64,000 nucleotides of DNA. Origin: Nissolia schottii. Its lineage: Eukaryota > Streptophyta > Magnoliopsida > Fabales > Fabaceae. The notes under the pieces are model-generated. The model saw nothing but the letters and a program-made list of their open reading frames with translations. It ran no database searches and was not told where the DNA came from. Below are positions 44,070 through 54,794 of the stretch, one piece after another. Made by a program: the position numbers and the translations under genes. Numbering within the stretch: position 1 is the first letter of the stretch; every line of letters begins with the position of its first letter. The stretch covers positions 62,001 to 126,000 of the forward strand of contig QANU01064082.1 of assembly GCA_003254905.1 (NCBI GenBank), written 5' to 3'.

Positions 44070-45220
44070 ATTATGGGGTGGGCAATGGGATCAAAGGAGC
44101 TCTGCTCTGGACTGCACCAGCTGCTATGTTTGCCTTGCAGTACAGCTTCCCTAAGCTTATTGATGACGGAATCATAGACTCTAATGGTAAGAATCTCACA
44201 TTTTCGCTAATCAAACTTTTTTTTTTTTAAATAATCCAAACGCACTCTTAGTATGGTTCAGTTTAATTTCTTTAGAGGACTCAGTTAATTGGAAGCATAC
44301 ATAACTAAATTTTACTTTGTTTTGGAGCTGCAGGAATGCCAATAACAGAAAAGACATTTCGGTTGTCGCCAAGTATTCCTGCTATGGACACAAGACTGAT
44401 TTGGTGGTCAAATATCTGTGACTCTGTAACAGAGAAGAAATCATTTAATTATTTGGTGCACTGCATGCGAGCTCTAGATTTGACAGAGTGGTGGCTTATA
44501 AACTCTACACAGGAGCTTGAACGTGGAGCATTCTCCTTTGTTCCAAAGCTATTGCCAATAGGCCCACTATTGAAAAGCAATGGCAATACAAGTGCAAGTG
44601 CGAGATCATTGGGACAATTTTGGGAAGAGGATTTGTCATGCATGAATTGGCTTGATCAGGAACCTCATCGTTCGGTCTTGTATGTTGCCTTTGGTAGTGT
44701 CGCTTTTTTCGACCAAAAGCAATTCACAGAACTAGCTCTTGGGCTTGAGCTCACCAATAGACCATTTCTATGGGTTGTGCGTCGCGAATCCGATTGCAAC
44801 AAAATGGTGTCTTACCCAGACGAATTCACGGGGAGTCGTGGTAAGATAGTTGAATGGGCTCCTCAACAGAAGGTGCTAAGTCACCCAGCCATAGCTTGCT
44901 TTGTTAGTCATTGTGGTTGGAATTCTACACTTGAGGGTTTGTCTAATGGGGTGCGATTCTTGTGTTGGCCATACTTTGCTGACCAAATTTACAACAAAAC
45001 ATACATTTGTGATGAGTGGAAGGTTGGGTTGGGATTTGAATCGGATGAAAATGGATTGATCACAAAATGGGAGATAAAAGTCAAAGTAGACAAATTGCTT
45101 AGCGATGAGAACATGAGTTCAAGGTCTCATAAGCTAAAGGAGAAGTTAAAGAATAACGTGAAAGAAGGGGGTAGGTCTTTGGAGAACTTAAGCAAGTTTG
45201 TCAGGTGGCTAAAAGAATAA

Positions 45221-45575
45221 GAATTGAGTTATGTTGGATGAAATAAATTGAGTTAATTGCGTAGTGATGAACAATTAATGAGAATAAAGTTTACAGTTTT
45301 TCTGTAGCGCTGTTGTTTTAAACTTTGGAGAATGTCAAAACTCCAAAATGAATGAAAAGATAACAACATTATGATTTGTTGATTTATCAAATGTAACTTA
45401 ATCTATTTATAATATATAATTTTTGATACTTCTCTATTTGCACTCACTACGTCAATTTCTTTGAGTTGTCATCACATTTCAAATCCCTCTTTTCCCATTC
45501 TAAACCTCACACTTTTCCTCTTTCCTATTCGTAGCACAACCTCATTCTCCCAAAGTCTCATAATAGAAACCGTTA
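45221..45575 (+). other. UGT4 3' flank
   Basis: Near-identical to the UGT2 3' flank (29119-29474). Only 3' UTR-like sequence is seen. Confidence 0.6.
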
Positions 45576-46143
45576 TGATGACCCATTTTCCTAAGTACGT
45601 TAGAAAGGATCGTTAGAGGGACAAAAAAAGGGAGTGTTGCAATGCTGCAGCGGCAAGAGGATTTCAGAAACCAAGTCCCATATCGTTCAAGTTACCTGAG
45701 GAGGAGGTTCTCCTCATCCTATAAATAGAGAACCACAAATAGAGGTTTAGTTGCTAATCCCCTTAGAGCTCATGAGGTTCCACCCAGTGTTGGAGCTTTT
45801 GGATCAAGTATTATTTTGCAAAGAAGCAGTGCCTCTATCTAGGATGCCGATGCTATGGCGCTCAGAGCTCCCAATACAGTGCTCCTCAGTCGTTGTCCTT
45901 TCCATATGAGTGGAGGTCTTGGTATGCCAACGGTGTGTCACATTAGCGGTTTGTCAATCAAGTTATTGTTGATTTATTATTTGCAGTTATGTGTTTATTT
46001 TTTTAATTAGTCAACTATTTATTTAATTATTCAGTTAATTAATTAATTCATTATTCTGCTAATTAATTAGTTTAGTTAATTAATTATTTAGTATATGCTC
46101 ATTGTTGCTTATATGCATAAGCTTAGGTAAAGACCTACATACT
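45576..46143 (+). mobile_element. Gypsy-type LTR fragment, paralogue of 29475-30048
   Basis: It starts TGATGACCCATTTTCC and has CCTATAAATAGAG near 45719. Similarity to the unit A LTR stops at CCTACATACTTA (about 46143), where a different, minus-strand LTR begins. Confidence 0.6.
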
Positions 46144-47842
46144 TAAGGGGCGTGCCATAGACATTCCCAGTGACGGGATTTTCTATCCATATAACTAAGT
46201 TTTGACTTCAGGTATTCCGAGCCCATGGCGGATGGTACCTTCTTATGACCTTCATTGATTTCCTATGTTTAATTATGAGCTTGTCATAGTTAGGTGATCA
46301 TTCATCTAGTTATCTAAGGTTGTCCTAACCTTCTAATGACAACCCGTTCCTCATGATGCATTAGTATAAACATATAATCATAAAGTATAACAATAATCAT
46401 GGCCTGAAACTACGGCGTATCAGTGCTTTTCTGAAACCGCCAACTTTCTGTCAGAATTTAGTTCTCACAAACTGGAATGGGTCCAAGGCCTCACCCTAAA
46501 GACCCAAAATTTTGAAATTACTATTTTGCCCTTTTTTCACAAAAAATGTTGTTTTTGACTCGTAAAACTTGATTTTCTTTGCAATTTTAGTTCTCAAAAA
46601 CCCGAAGGGCGCAAGGTTTGACCTTAAGGTTTTTGATAGTTCTAAACCCATTTTCATGAAAACTAACCTAGTTTTTCAGTCCCTTTTTCAAAAATTCCCA
46701 TTTTGCCCTTGCTCGCTCGCAAACGTTATTTTACTCGTTTTGCTTGAGAAATTCGTCGGGGGTTCCAAAAATCATAAAACTTAAAACCCCCACTAGACTT
46801 TTTGTGTATATTTAAAAGATGATGTTAGTTTATGATAAAAATCCCATCCCATAGTTCCTACCCAAACTTAATCTTTTTCTATTTCAAACCTAGGTATACC
46901 TAAATCCTGATAGAGTCACAGAAGCATCACAATATTCACATGTTCTAACTAAAAGAACACACAAAATCATCCATGCATCATAACCCTAACTTCTATCACA
47001 CAATACATGGTATTTTCCTATAATCACAAACAAACATAAGAACACCAAGAGGTGAGTCAAGCTAATTTTACCCACTTCCTAAGAGTATTGGTTGGTGGTA
47101 AGGGTGATGAGAAAACGTTTCCAAAAGTGCGTAGCTTTTCCTTGCTAGTTTCCGGCTACGACAGCGTAACTACAGAGTGTCCGAACAGAACGAATTTAAG
47201 CAAGAGCTAAAAAATGAGAAAATGAGAAAATGAAAGCCATGGGTTGGCTATTTTTGGCCAAATCCGTGGCCTTGCTTCAGATTTTTGGCCAATTTTGGCC
47301 CCAAAAATAAATGAAAAAGAAAAGAAAATAAGTTAGGACAAGCGTGCTTACGTGGCTAATGGTTATTATCTTTGACCATTGACTTTTCTTTGGCTTTTGT
47401 GTGTGTGTGAGAGAGAGAGAGAAAACGTGAGAGAGAGGGCTGATGGCCTTTTGGCCATGTGCCAAATTCTTTTTCGATCATGTTTGATCGTGTTTGGTCG
47501 TTAACTGTTCGGGTACTTTGGGTACGGGTGTCTTAAAAATATTCGGATCACACCATTGTGATCTACTAATTTCCCTAATATGGAATTTAAGTTCATCCAA
47601 GGTATTTGTAAATTTGTTTTTGGAAGAGTGTTCTTTACAGATACCTTTGATGTACAATTAAATTTAGGTGACGAAAGTTAATAAATCAGGTGTCTGCGAA
47701 TTTTCGCGAAATCGCGAACTATTACCTTATTTAGCATTTTTGGGGGAATAAAATTGAGATTTAAAATTCTAATCTAATTATATTACTTATATATCTATTT
47801 ATTATGTAAAATCTTTGTAAGGGGAAAAATCGGAATTTTACA
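46144..47842 (-). mobile_element. Ty3/gypsy LTR (Tekay/Del-like), minus strand
   Basis: On the minus strand it starts TGTAAAATTCCGATTTTTCC (47842). It contains a GTATTTGTAAA segment, the leader words GTGGGTAAAATTAGCTTGAC near 47075, and an (AG)n tract (about 47407-47440), and runs to about 46144. Overall order matches the LTR at 12444-14402. No pol sequence adjoins it, so it is a solo or truncated LTR. Confidence 0.6.
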
Positions 47843-47999
47843 TGGTTCGATGCAAAATGGTGCCTAGTATTTGTGACAAAATTCCCAATGAATCCACAAT
47901 CCTTCAATAAGTTTGGGCTCAATAGTTCTCCAAGCACGTTTCCGACGAAGTTGGCCCCTTAAATCCATCGAAACATTCGTTGAAATAGTAATTTTTTCT

Positions 48000-48440
48000 T
48001 GTAGTGATTACTTATGATTATCTGATGCCATAGAAAGTTAGGCTCTAAGGGAAGGCACCATCAACATTTAGTTGCCAAGACCATATTTTTAGACACCAAA
48101 TTACCTAGACCCAAACCTCTTTCTTTCATGAAACAACAACACACCTCCCAACTAATTAGATAATCACTTTTCAAATTAAAATCACTTGATCAAAGAAAGT
48201 CCATCATGATTTTTTTAATAGATTTGATCACACACACTGGTATGTGGGAAAAAAAAAAAGAAATAAAGGGGTATACTGGAGAGGCAAGACTGAATAAGAG
48301 TGATCCGTCGACCTATAAGTGAAATAAACCCCTTTTCAACGTCCAAGGTGCTTGAAGATCTTTTCCACAATATGATCCCAAAACAAAGGAGATCTAGGGT
48401 TATCCGTTAAAGGAACCCCCAAAGTACACAAGAAGCTACT
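48000..48440 (-). pseudogene. LINE (L1-type) reverse transcriptase fragment
   Basis: On the minus strand, 48425-48260 reads GVPLTDNPRSPLFWDHIVEK and then IFKHLGR, and 48175-48060 reads LISWEVCCCFMKERGLGLGN followed by LVSKNMVLATK. These match the late RT region and the 'W....C.P...GGLG..NL...N.ALL.KW' segment of plant L1-type non-LTR retrotransposons. Stops and short gaps separate the pieces. It has no poly(A) tail or other LINE domain. Confidence 0.6.
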
Positions 48441-48654
48441 ACAAGGTTAAGAAACCATGATAGAGAGGGCTTGAGTGTCAATATTAATAACAACTAGGGA
48501 TATACATGGCTTGGTTTGAGCCAATATCCAGGTTCTACCTGGAGCCATTTGAGTAGAGTTTGGTCTAGTTTATGTGAAAATTGGGATTGAGCCAAAAAAA
48601 AAAAAAATAGGCTTGGCTTGATTTCTATTAAGGGTGAGTTTCGGCTACTAGCCA

Positions 48655-48713
48655 AACAACAACAACAACAATTATTATTATTATTATTATTATTTATTAT
48701 TATTATTTTACCC
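48655..48713. repeat. Microsatellite (AAC)n then (ATT)n
   Basis: CAACAACAACAACAAC is followed by a run of ATT units. Reading frames across it are poly-Asn or poly-Gln/Leu artefacts. Confidence 0.9.
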
Positions 48714-48852
48714 TCGGTCACAGTGTTGTTACTTTCCCTTAGTCCTTTCCAGTTTCCCTTAGCATGCTATGCTTTGAGATTGCTGTTTGGGTATGAATAA
48801 GATTTGTTCATGCATTTATCTAGAAAAGTAGCTCAAAATAAAGGCAAAATGC

Positions 48853-48877
48853 AAAAAAAAAAAAAAAAANAAAAAAA
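48853..48877. repeat. Poly(A) tract with an N (assembly join)
   Basis: An A-run containing one N at 48870. The same A-run and following TCTTTCGTAAAAC begin directly after the 251-N gap at 52354, which ties the two joins together. Confidence 0.8.
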
Positions 48878-49858
48878 TCTTTCGTAAAACTTTTTGGTTT
48901 ACAAGAAAGGTTAAAGATAAAATGCACCTTATAAGTTTTAAGTTTGGTACATGATGCTCCAAGTTGAAAATATTGGAGTCTATTATGACCCATAAGAGTG
49001 CTATTGTAATTGTATTATCTTCTTCCTCATCCCCCCCACCCCCTCTTCTCGTTCTCAGTTTCTTTCAATTTTACTACATCCGTTTTCAACACTTTTTGTC
49101 ACTTCCTATTCCATTTTCCCTTTTTGCTCACTAAAACTGGGTCTATTATCGTCGTGCTAGGCAGTATTTGTCTTCTCTTCTTCTTAGCAACCATGCAGAG
49201 CTCAAGCTCCTTGTCGGTGATGGGTGGAGGTGAACATGGCATTGTAGTCAAAGGATGAGGTTAAAACGAGATAGGCGTAGAGGATATGGAACATGTAGAT
49301 CAGGCACATAGAAATACATATGAGCTAGATCCACTGCCATGGTCGAAGGAGGTTATGTGGCTAGGATAGTTTTGGTGGTCCCTGTTATTGGTGGGGAAGC
49401 AAAGTAGACAGCTCTGCATGGGGTAGAGGGCGGCAGTAATGCTGGCGACATCAGGAAGTGAGGTAAAATTGACAATGCTTTTAACTATACACTTTTGAAA
49501 TGTATTTAACTACATTTTAAAAGTGTGGCTAAATGCAAATGGACCGTCATACAACACAAGGAACATGATGCACTAAACTTACAAGAGTTTTGTTATTTGT
49601 ACAACTAAATTTAGTGGACAACCAACAACCATAGAGAAAAGGGGGAAAAAGAAATTGTAAAAAAACGTAAAATGAGTGAAATGATTGATGGAGAGATGAA
49701 AAATGTGAGAGAGATTATTGGTTGTCTACTTACCTTAATTGTACTAATAAGATTTTTCTTACACGAAAGACAATAACGTTATTTATATAACTTTTATACT
49801 ATCCACCATAGAGCCAACTTACAGGAAGGGCGAAAGAGACAAAATAATGTTAGAGAGG

Positions 49859-50364
49859 TATGGTCTAGTAAAAAGATTAAAAAAATATTGATTTTTTCTC
49901 TCACTCTCATTTCAATTTTGCTTCTCTTTCCCTTTAGCTCACATTTCCTCTCCTTTAGCTCATGTTCTCTCTCACTTAAAATAAGATTCCAACTCTATTA
50001 AAAAAGTAACCAACATTTTTAGCCAAAGTCACCAATGTATTTAAGATGTTACCATCCACAAAAATAACTATTGATTGTGCATTCTAAATGCTGGTAATTG
50101 GTTGTGCAACTGCGTGAACTTTTAGTTCTTGGCTAGTAACACTCTAAAGAAGTTGGTAACTTTGACCGATAATATTTGTTACGTTTTTAACATAGTTAGA
50201 ATCTTATTACGAGAAAAAGAGAACATGAGTGAATGAGGGATCATGAGTTGAAGGAGAGAGAAGTAAAAATGAAATGAGATTGAGAAATTTGATTAAGCGA
50301 TCTAACAAAGAAAGAATGACAATAAATTTAATTTTATTTTATTTTATCTTTTTACTAGAGCCTA
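49859..50364. mobile_element. TIR element (506 bp), copy 1
   Basis: The left end TATGGTCTAGTAAAAAGAT and right end ATCTTTTTACTAGAGCCTA are inverted copies; inverse similarity continues inward for over 120 bp (AGAGAACATGAG and CTCATGTTCTC words). The centre is non-coding. Confidence 0.75.
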
Positions 50365-50865
50365 CCTTTTTACCGTTATTTAATTATCTTTTTCTTCTAT
50401 CATATACGGTGGTTGTGTTGTAACAATACAAGAGATGAACAAATATCATTATTGCAAGATATATATAACTAATTTTACTTGAGATGCAATTTTTCTTTCG
50501 TTATTATTTACTTGTATTTATGACCACACTTTTTTTTAATTCACGGTATTTAAGAGCACAATGTCTCCTATATATATAAGTGAACAATTTTGCAGCAATG
50601 GAAATACAAGTGTTACTCCTCCATTCTTAGTAAAATGTCAGTAAAATTTTAATCCAAATTATGTCACTTAAACTTTTTAAGATAAAATTTATTGTTAAGT
50701 TTTCAACTGTGATTGTAATATGTAAAAGTTTTTAAAATAGTAACTTTTCAATATTCTCCCTTCATCATTGAGCACTTAAATCATATGAAATAAAAATACT
50801 TTATAAACTTATTTCTTAAATCATTCTTAATTTAAGATTTCTTAATATCTGTACGTTCAACTAAA

Positions 50866-50970
50866 GTACTCCCTCCGTTCCTTAATGTTAATCATTTTCA
50901 CTTTTTTAGGTTCATTCATAACTCAATAAAAAATAGATGAGTAATACATAATTAGGAACGGAGTTAGTAC
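50866..50970. mobile_element. Stowaway-like MITE, copy 1
   Basis: About 105 bp with ends GTACTCCCTCCGTTCCTTAA and TTAGGAACGGAGTTAGTAC, the typical CTCCCTCCGTTCC terminus of plant Tc1/mariner MITEs. Confidence 0.85.
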
Positions 50971-51325
50971 TTAGCAATCACGTATTATATAAAGTCAATA
51001 AATGAGGACACTTTGCTATTGCACTCACGATACGGTTAACTGGTTTTCAAATTTGCATGATGACTTCCAAGCACCATTTATAAAAGAGTTTAGCTTTAAC
51101 ATACAAATCATTGTGTGCAAATTACAGAATTATATTTGAGGCAAGTTAAAAACCTCTACAAACAAAATCATAGGGAGATTTCTTCCAAAACAGCCACAGT
51201 GCCACACAATTTCTAACTTTCATGTGAAGAAGCGCAAGATAGAACTGACTTGCTAAATGGTATAAATGAACAAAATTCTCATCATCAACTGCACTTCAAG
51301 AAAGATTGATAGGACTACCTAAACC

Positions 51326-52102
51326 TTATTCATATAGGTCTTTTAGCCACTTGACAAACTGATTGAAGTTCTCTGAAGAACAACCCCCTACTGCTATGCT
51401 CTTCATTAGCTTCTCTTTTAGCTCCAGTGACCTTGATCTTATGTTTTCATCACTAAACAGTTGATCGACTTTGGCTTTTATCTCCTCACATGAGATTAAC
51501 CCATTTTCATCTGAGTCAAATCCCAACCCAACCTTCAACATATCACAAATGAATGTTTTGTCATAAAATTGGTCACCAAAATATGGCCAACACAAGAATG
51601 GTACCCCATTAGACAAACCCTCTATGGTAGAATTCCAACCACAATGACTAACAAAGCAAGCTACGGCAGGGTGGCTTAGCACCTTTTGTTGAGGAGCCCA
51701 TCCAACTATCTTACCTTTACTTCCTATGAATTCCTTGGGGTAAGACAACTTATTGTTGCTATTGGAATCTTGACGCACAACCCAAAGAAAAGGTCTATTG
51801 GAGATCTCTAGTCCAAGAGCCAGTTCTGCAAATTGATTTTCATCAAAAAGTGTGAAACTACCAAAGGCAACATATAAGACAGAACCATGAGGCTGTTGAT
51901 CAAGCCAACTCATACAAGAGAGATCTTCTTCCCAGAACTGTCCCAATGATCTTGCAGTTGCACTTGTATTGTCATTGCTTCTCAATAATGGGCCAACCGG
52001 CAATAGCTTTGGAACAAAGGACAGTGCTCCAGGTTCAAGTTCATATGCAGTGTTGCAAAGCCACCACTCTGTCAAATTTGGAGGAGTGTGCATACAGTGT
52101 GC
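51326..52102 (-). pseudogene. UGT5: UGT83A1-like exon 2, cut by the N gap
   Basis: Minus-strand exon 2 from about residue 43 of the exon (AHCMHTPPNLTEWWLCNTAY) to the stop at 51326. It has a full 44-residue PSPG box with HCGWNS and terminal Gln; the last PSPG residues read YFGDQ instead of YFADQ. The 5' part of exon 2 and any exon 1 fall in the 251-N gap, so its true state is unknown. It is nearly identical to UGT6, with a few replacements (for example Lys/Arg and Gly/Glu after ICDML) and one codon less at the C-terminus (KDLYE). Confidence 0.85.
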
Positions 52103-52353
52103 NNNNNNNNNNNNNNNNNNNNNNNNNNNNNNNNNNNNNNNNNNNNNNNNNNNNNNNNNNNNNNNNNNNNNNNNNNNNNNNNNNNNNNNNNNNNNNNNNN
52201 NNNNNNNNNNNNNNNNNNNNNNNNNNNNNNNNNNNNNNNNNNNNNNNNNNNNNNNNNNNNNNNNNNNNNNNNNNNNNNNNNNNNNNNNNNNNNNNNNNNN
52301 NNNNNNNNNNNNNNNNNNNNNNNNNNNNNNNNNNNNNNNNNNNNNNNNNNNNN
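52103..52353. other. Assembly gap (251 N)
   Basis: Unknown sequence inside UGT5 exon 2. Its right flank is the A-run that starts duplicated block copy 2. Confidence 0.99.
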
Positions 52354-53337
52354 AAAAAAAAAAAAAAATCTTTCGTAAAACTTTTTGGTTTACAAGAAAG
52401 GTTAAAGATAAAATGCACCTTATAAGTTTTAAGTTTGGTACATGATGCTCCAAGTTGAAAATATTGGAGTCTATTATGACCCATAAGAGTGCTATTGTAA
52501 TTGTATTATCTTCTTCCTCATCCCCCCCACCCCCTCTTCTCGTTCTCAGTTTCTTTCAATTTTACTACATCCGTTTTCAACACTTTTTGTCACTTCCTCT
52601 TCCATTTTCCCTTTTTGCTCACTAAAACTGGGTCTATTATCGTCGTGCTAGGCAGTATTTGTCTTCTCTTCTTCTTAGCAACCATGCAGAGCTCAAGCTC
52701 CTTGTCGGTGATGGGTGGAGGTGAACATGGCATTGTAGTCAAAGGATGAGGTTAAAACGAGATAGGCGTAGAGGATATGGAACATGTAGATCAGGCACAT
52801 AGAAATACATATGAGCTAGATCCACTGCCATGGTCGAAGGAGGTTATGTGGCTAGGATAGTTTTGGTGGTCCCTGTTATTGGTGGGGAAGCAAAGTAGAC
52901 AGCTCTGCATGGGGTAGAGGGCGGCAGTAATGCTGGCGACATCAGGAAGTGAGGTAAAATTGACAATGCTTTTAACTATACACTTTTGAAATGTATTTAA
53001 CTGCATTTTAAAAGTGTGGCTAAATGCAAATGGACCGCCATATAACACAAGGAACATGATGCACCAAACTTACAAATTTGTACAACTAAATTTAGTGGAA
53101 AACCAACAACCACAGAGAAAAGGGGGAAAAAGAAATTGTAAAAAAACGTAAAATGAGTGAAATGATTGACGGAGAGATGAAAAATGTGAGAGATTATTGG
53201 TTGTCTACTTACCTTAATTGTACTAATAAGATTTTTCTTACATGAAAGACAATAATGTTATTTATACAACTTTTATACAATCCACCATAGAGCCAACTTA
53301 CAGGAAGGGTGAAAGAGACAAAATAATGTTAGAGAGG

Positions 53338-53843
53338 TATGGTCTAGTAAAAAGATAAAAAAAATATTGATTTTTTCTCTCACTCTCATTTCAAGTTTGC
53401 TTCTCTTTCCCTTTAGCTCACATTTCCTCTCCTTTAGCTCATGTTCTCTCTCACTTAAAATAAGATTCCAACTCTATTAAAAAAGTAACCAACATTTTTA
53501 GCCAAAGTCACCAATGTATTTAAGATGTTACCATCCACAAAAATAACTATTGATTGTGCATTCTAAATGCTGGTAATTGGTTGTGCAACTGCGTGAACTT
53601 TTAGTTCTTGGCTAGTAACACTCTAAAGAAGTTGGTAACTTTGACCGATAATATTTGTTACGTTTTTAACATAGTTAGAATCTTATTACGAGAAAAAGAG
53701 AACATGAGTGAATGAGGGATCATGAGCTGAAGGAGAGAGAAGTCAAAATGAAATGAGACTGAGAAAGTTGATAAAGCGATCTAACAAAGAGAGAATGACA
53801 ATAAATTTAATTTAATTTAATTTTATCTTTTTACTAGAGCCTA
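53338..53843. mobile_element. TIR element (506 bp), copy 2
   Basis: Paralogue of 49859-50364 with the same ends. Confidence 0.75.
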
Positions 53844-54338
53844 CCTTTTTACCATTATTTTATCTTTTTCTTCTATCATATACGGTGGTTGTGTGGTAAC
53901 AATACAAGAGATGAACAAATATCATTATTGCAAGATATATATAACTAATTTTACTTGAGATGCAATTTTTCTTTCGTTATTATTTACTTGTATTTATGAC
54001 CACACTTTTTTTTAATTCACGGTATTTAAGAGCACAATGTCTCCTATATAAGTGAACAATTTTGCAGCAATGGAAATACAAGTGTTACTCCTCCATTCTT
54101 AGTAAAATGTCAGTAAAATTTTAATCCAAATTATGTCACTTAAACTTTTTAAGATAAAATTTGTTGTTAAGTTTTCAATTGTGACTGTAAGATGTAAAAG
54201 TTTTTAAAATAGTAACTTTTCAATATTCTCCCTTCATCATTGAGCACTTAAATCATATGAAATAAAAATACTTTAATAAACTTATTTCTTAAATCATTCT
54301 TAATTTAAGATTTCCTAATATCTGTACGTTCAACTAAA

Positions 54339-54439
54339 GTACTCCCTCTGTTCCTTAATGTTAATATCACTTTTCTAGGTTCATTCATAACTCAGTGAAA
54401 AATAGATGAGTAATACATAATTAGAAACGGAGTTAGTAC
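54339..54439. mobile_element. Stowaway-like MITE, copy 2
   Basis: Paralogue of 50866-50970, slightly shorter, with ACTCCCTCTGTTCC and GAAACGGAGTTAGT ends. Confidence 0.8.
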
Positions 54440-54794
54440 TTAGCAATCACATATTATATAAAGTCAATAAATGAGGACACTTTGCTATTGCACTCACGAT
54501 ACGGTTAACTGGTTTTCAAATTTGCATGATGACTTCCAAGCTACCATCTATAAAAGAGTTTAGCTTTAGCATACAAATCATTGTGTGCAAATACAGAATT
54601 ATATTTGAGGCAAGTTAAAAACCTCTACAAACAAAATCATAGGGAGATTTCTTCCAAAACAGCCACAGTGCCACACACTTTCTAACTTTCATGTGAAGAA
54701 GCGCAAGATAGAACTGACTTGCTAGATGGTATAAATGAACAAAATTCTCATCATCAACTGCACTTCAAGAAAGATTGATAGGACTACCTGATCC

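Larger units (their letters stand above)
38588..45220 (+). pseudogene. UGT4: UGT83A1-like gene split by a copia insertion
   Basis: Exon 1 runs 38588-38943, is interrupted by a 5.1-kb copia element, and resumes at 44075-44186 (ATTAT duplicated at the junction). Exon 2 is 44334-45220, the same 887 bp as in UGT2. The left part retains PAPGQGHLSP with catalytic His17 and CIVADVI with Asp116. After the element, 19 bp present in UGT2 (the segment encoding VACKLG) are missing, so the gene would be out of frame even without the insertion. Exon 2 is open for 294 codons from an internal Met, with a full PSPG box, HCGWNS, terminal Gln and the Pro-to-Arg change at PSPG position 34 shared with UGT2. Paralogue of UGT2 by the 10-kb duplication. 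Confidence 0.92.
30451..46143 (+). repeat. Segmental duplication unit B
   Basis: Paralogue of unit A, enlarged by a 1.24-kb insert (32756-33994), a separate MITE (37466-37724) and a 5.1-kb copia element (38944-44069). Homology to unit A starts at TTTCGGAATTGCAG (30451 against 20468) and is lost at about 46143, inside the LTR, where another LTR begins. Confidence 0.9.
48878..52102. repeat. Duplicated 3.2-kb block, copy 1
   Basis: From TCTTTCGTAAAACTTTTTGG to ATACAGTGTGC. Copy 2 starts at 52369. The copies are collinear with scattered substitutions and small indels (for example 10 bp near 49582 and 2-3 bp near 51330). Each holds an 82-codon plus-strand open frame, a TIR element, a Stowaway-like MITE and UGT exon 2 on the minus strand. 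Confidence 0.9.

Noticed and set aside
49010-49258. 82-codon plus-strand open frame, repeated at 52501-52749
   Set aside because: Hydrophobic, Phe/Ser-rich, identical because the whole 3.2-kb block is duplicated. It has no recognisable domain and no promoter evidence. Kept only as part of the duplicated block.
51946-52484. Frames spanning the N gap on both strands
   Set aside because: Their length is made of unknown bases; only the minus-strand UGT5 part is real.
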